A stretch of 64,000 bases of DNA from Lucinisca nassula (lineage: Eukaryota; Mollusca; Bivalvia; Lucinida; Lucinidae). The stretch is from NCBI GenBank assembly GCA_963580285.1, contig OY757012.1:170707994-170771993 (forward strand), in the 5' to 3' direction. Shown here piece after piece: positions 60,866 to 64,000 of this stretch. The notes under the pieces were generated by a model. That model was not told the DNA's origin. It did not search any database and saw only the letters and a program-made list of their open reading frames with translations. Within the stretch, counting starts at the first letter, position 1; the number at the start of each line of letters is the position of its first letter. A program made the translations under genes and the position numbers.

Positions 60866-61058
60866 GTAAGTGCAGTTTCCCAACAAAAGAGCATATATTG
60901 AAGGTACTGGCATCAGTAGGGCAATGGCTTGAAGTGCCTGTAGGATCGGAGGCTGGTTTAGCTCGCCTTCTCAAGTAAAAGCAGAGTGAAAGTACTCGTA
61001 ACTTACTGAAATAGTACACCTGGCTTTGGTCAACATTCATCAACCATTCATGCAACCA

Positions 61059-61937
61059 CATACCTGCCAACTCTTCAAATTTTTCGTGGGGGAGATTCTG
61101 CTTGTCACGGCATTTTTCGATGGAATAAAGCGGGGTGAATATTTTCCCCAAAATTTCCATGGGGGAGATTTTTTTTCAAACTAGAAGACACACTCCAGTC
61201 CACTAGTACAATCAGAAAAAATGCATGTTTACATTTTATGTATTATCCAATAAATCACTGGTATAATACTTAAGCTTCAATAATTAACAGTATTTGCAAT
61301 AACTAAAGATTGTCTGAATATATGATCTGTCTGAAATTAGGTACTTTTACTCAGAAACAGTTTTCATGCAATTGCAAGGAGTGCTTAATGTCTGACTATA
61401 ACAGCCTTTATTTTGCAAAATAATGGTTTCTGAACTGTTAGAACACTCATTACCAAATAACAATACAATTCTTAGTTAGAGAGATAAAAACTACGATTTT
61501 CGTAGTCACGAAAATACGTGACATTGCTCATTCATAGGTTAATATTTATTTTCATTACATCTGGGAGAGACTAAATAATTGTTCAAACATACGTACATGA
61601 AAAGATCAGCAAAGGGCATCCCTGTCATGCTCATACAGATAGAAAACTGTTAGCAACTTGCATTTGTTTGTGGGTACTGGGTAATCTATCATTGGGTTAA
61701 AAAAAAGTCAATACAGCTAAAAAATATACTCAGGATTTTTCCATCTCAAAAATAGACAGTGAAGAAATCCAAGATATTCCAAATGACAATCCACAAACAA
61801 TATGGCTGATAAAAATACCAAGCGTGAGGAGGTGGAAAAATCGTGATTTTTGCCTTATTTTGGCAACACGATGATGAGATCAAAATGCATGGAAAATCAT
61901 GAAACTCACTCCTAATGGGTGAAAGTTGACAGGTATG
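61059..61937. mobile_element. 879-bp TIR element with 6-bp target-site duplication
   Basis: The left end CATACCTGCCAACTCTTC is inverse to the right end GAAAGTTGACAGGTATG (TIR with mismatches). CAACCA flanks at 61053-61058 and 61938-61943. Internal motifs GTGGGGGAGATT and ATGGGGGAGATTTTTTTTC occur near the left end. There is no long ORF, so it is non-autonomous. Confidence 0.72.
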
Positions 61938-61943
61938 CAACCA

Positions 61944-62088
61944 TTTGAGTATTTTTTCCACGGGTCATACCTGGGATTTGTGTTTTGGCATTGCACTGGT
62001 AAAATCTTCAAATTTGTGTCAGAGTAATGGCCCTTGTCAGTTTATAATTGGTTTTTGGGTGTTTCCATTCAGTACACATATGTGAAGC
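61944..62088. other. Short intron spacer
   Basis: Nothing recognised. Confidence 0.4.
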
Positions 62089-62310
62089 CAGTGATCAGGA
62101 ATCAATAAAATAAACACAACTCCCATCAAAGGGAAAGAAAGATGAGTATGAAATGACTAGACCTTAATTGAAATATCATAAGCGAAAAGCCAAAAGGACA
62201 GTTACTTCACCAGACAAAATGACTAATTGGTTATCCAAAACAAAAACATACAAGTGATACACACATTCCTAGACAAATAATCACAAAAATAAACCGCCAC
62301 AGTTGTACAT
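62089..62310. repeat. Repeat H fragment
   Basis: GATCAGGAATCAATAAAAT, CATCAAAGGGAAAGAAAG and TGACTAATTGGTTATCC; diverged. Confidence 0.65.
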
Positions 62311-62592
62311 GTACATACAAGGATGAAATGGCATTACATGTGCAAGAACCACCACTCAGTATACTTGTACTTTGTGCATTTGAAATCTTGGATCTTCATC
62401 ATGTTGAGAAGCGATCCTTTGTATCATTAGGCAAAGATAGTCTCAATAAACATTACATATACAAGATATACTATGGGATTTCCAGTGTGTTTTAATTCTG
62501 ATGCACTTTCTATTTGTGAACAGTCATATGAAGGCCATATTGGCTTTTTGTCGGGGGATTTGACATCTCTTCAGATGGCTATTTTTTTATAG
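62311..62592 (+). repeat. HINE-E 3' end
   Basis: CATGTGCAAGAACCACCAC core text, then AGGCCATATTGGC, GTCGGGGGATTTG and hairpin ACATC-TCTTCA-GATGG before a T run: the same 3' end as HINE-E at 13080. Confidence 0.65.
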
Positions 62593-62599
62593 GTGTTTG

Positions 62600-62865
62600 G
62601 GCCCCCCGCACATTCATCCTTAGAGAAAAGGATTAAGTTGTATTGTGCTTCCATGCAGAGCTAAAGCCAACCACATAGAGTTCTGGTAAACAGCTTGGGG
62701 GGGTCTAAGCCTGTCCAGGCAAAGTGGCGTGAGTAGGACTGTTGTAGGGTATAGATCTCATTTAATCTTGATTTTGGGTAAGAGTCTCCCAAAATTGGAA
62801 GTAACATATCCAAAATGTATAAATATTGTTGACCAGTATGTTAAACCTCAGTTCAAACAAATACA
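62600..62865 (+). repeat. SINE-R, diverged
   Basis: CTTCCATGCAGAGCTAAAGC, TAAGCCTGTCCAGGC and GTTGACCAGTATGTTAAACC; head strongly changed. Confidence 0.7.
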
Positions 62866-63189
62866 TCCTGATCATTATAGTTCTTGATTTATGTAAGTAA
62901 ATATGCCTGTAGTTCCATTACTTTATGGAATGCCATGACCGAAGTTGAACGTGGAGCACTAAAGAAAACATATTGAGCTACAGTTACCAAACACTAGTCT
63001 GACCATTTTAGATCTTTAGGGCTATAGCTCTCGTCAGTTATGTAGAATAGTCGAAGGAACTTCATAGCTATATTGAGTACTAAAGCTACAATCTAGTGTG
63101 CCTTAAAGAATAATAGCTGAGAAAGAAAATGATTTGGATCTTAACGAGACAATATTGGCAGACAAGGCAAGAATTGATATCCACTTTTT
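62866..63189. other. Sequence without recognised features
   Basis: No exon in phase 0 and no repeat family recognised. Confidence 0.4.
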
Positions 63190-63895
63190 TTTATGCCCCT
63201 GTCATTCGAAGAATGGTGGAAAGGGCATATAGCGTTGCCCCTGTCCGTCCGTCCGTTCATCCGACCGTCCCTCCGTCTGTGCATCCGTCCGAAACTTAAA
63301 CGCAGTCAATAACTTTCTTATTTCTTGATGGATTTTAAAATTACTTGCCAGAAATGTTAACCATCATGAGACGGTGTGTAATGGGCAAAACCCAGGTCCT
63401 TACCTCCAAGGTCAAGGTCATACTTAGAGGTCAAAGGTCAAAAAAAGGGTCCGAAACTTAAACGCAGTCAATAACTTTCTTATTTCTTAATGGATTTTAA
63501 AATTACTTGGCAGAAATGTTAACCATCATGAGACAGCGTGTCACATGCAAAACCCAGGTCCGTACCTCCAAGGTCAAGGTCATACTTAAGAGGTCAGAGG
63601 TAAAAAAAAAAAAGGGTCTGAAACTTAAACACGGTCAATAACTTACTTATTTCTGAATGGATTTTGAAATTACTTTGAAGAAATGTTAACCATCATGAGA
63701 CGATGTGTCACATGCAAACCCAGATCCATACCTCCAAGGTCAAGGTCGTACTTAGAGGTCAAAATTAAAAAAAAGGGTCCGAAACTTAAACGCAGTCAAT
63801 AAATTTCTTATCTCTGGATGGATTTTGAAATTACTTGGCAGACATGTTGGCCATCATGAGACAATCTGCCTCACACAAAACCAAGGATCTTACCT
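63190..63895 (+). mobile_element. HINE-F, 3' end replaced by SINE
   Basis: TTTTATGCCCCTGTCATTCG and GAAGAATGGTGGAAAGGGC start, then four core units very like 42849-43470. It is cut at 63895 by a SINE-R half. Confidence 0.85.
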
Positions 63896-64000
63896 GGTTT
63901 CATTGGGCGCCAGGGCTTGAGATGTCATTTCATCTCAATGTCGGGTAAAAGTCCCACAAAATTGGAAGCAACGTCTCCAAAATGACCTTTACAGTGTTGA
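63896..64000 (+). repeat. SINE-R 3' half, runs off the window
   Basis: GGTTTCATTGGGCGCCAGGG through CCTTTACAGTGTTGA; cut by the window edge. Confidence 0.8.

Noticed and set aside
62883..63100. Additional terminal exon after exon 21
   Set aside because: Possible acceptors lead to early stops in the required phase and no domain pattern appears.

Overview
The window is animal nuclear DNA, most likely from a bivalve mollusc. It is intron-rich and AT-rich. The gene-free sequence is packed with families that look like those of clam and mussel genomes: tRNA-headed SINEs, and many elements with ~150-166 bp tandem cores that begin AGCTCACC and end in a hairpin. The species cannot be fixed from the sequence, and the bivalve call is recognition of repeat style, not a search result.

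One plus-strand gene fills the window. I can assemble 21 exons between 1091 and 60865. All introns are GT-AG, every exon junction keeps frame, and the 3402 nt give 1134 codons with no stop. The gene is open at both ends: there is no start exon and no terminal exon here. Domain order is: a CARF/ALS2CR8-like N-terminal region (exons 1-3), a Mutator-like (MULE) DDE transposase core (exons 4-7), a SWIM zinc finger and a basic/acidic linker (exon 8), a C48/Ulp1-type SUMO-protease domain (exons 9-14), a linker (exon 15), a C4HC3 PHD finger (exons 16-17), and a helical, partly acidic C-terminal region I do not recognise (exons 18-21). Zinc ligands and the D, D, E and CxxH transposase residues are present. 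The protease keeps His, Gln and Cys but has Asn where the catalytic Asp is expected. I infer a transposase-derived host protein that could bind DNA, read chromatin through the PHD finger and act on SUMO. No other protein-coding gene is supported.

The introns hold layered mobile elements. (1) Helitron2/Helentron-like non-autonomous elements (called HINE here, families A-G and L). Each has a 5' end whose inverted copy lies just inside the 3' end, followed by a short perfect hairpin and CTAG or CTTG before TT. Many carry tandem core repeats. Two nested copies show clean T^T insertion. Nearly all point the same way as the gene, and several end within 5-40 nt of a splice acceptor. (2) Two SINE families, one with a tRNA head (SINE-T) and one without (SINE-R), which share a core and tail; several copies have target-site duplications. 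(3) A ~600 bp interspersed repeat (repeat H), a ~260-270 bp satellite-like unit (satellite I), hairpin MITEs, fold-back palindromes, TIR elements, and a pair of identical 400 bp direct repeats that resembles a short LTR element.

Layout: 1-4.2 kb repeats and exons 1-2; 4.4-11.3 kb HINE-A arrays and exon 3; 11.3-18.2 kb transposase exons; 18.3-22.3 kb HINE-A array and SINEs; 22.4-23.2 kb the large SWIM exon; 24.7-31.2 kb HINE-A arrays with nested elements around exon 9; 31.2-42.8 kb protease exons; 42.8-48.3 kb HINE-F/G compound, linker and PHD exons; 48.8-58.5 kb HINE-A arrays, fold-backs, LTR-like pair and exons 18-19; 58.7-64 kb exons 20-21, a TIR element and further HINE and SINE copies.
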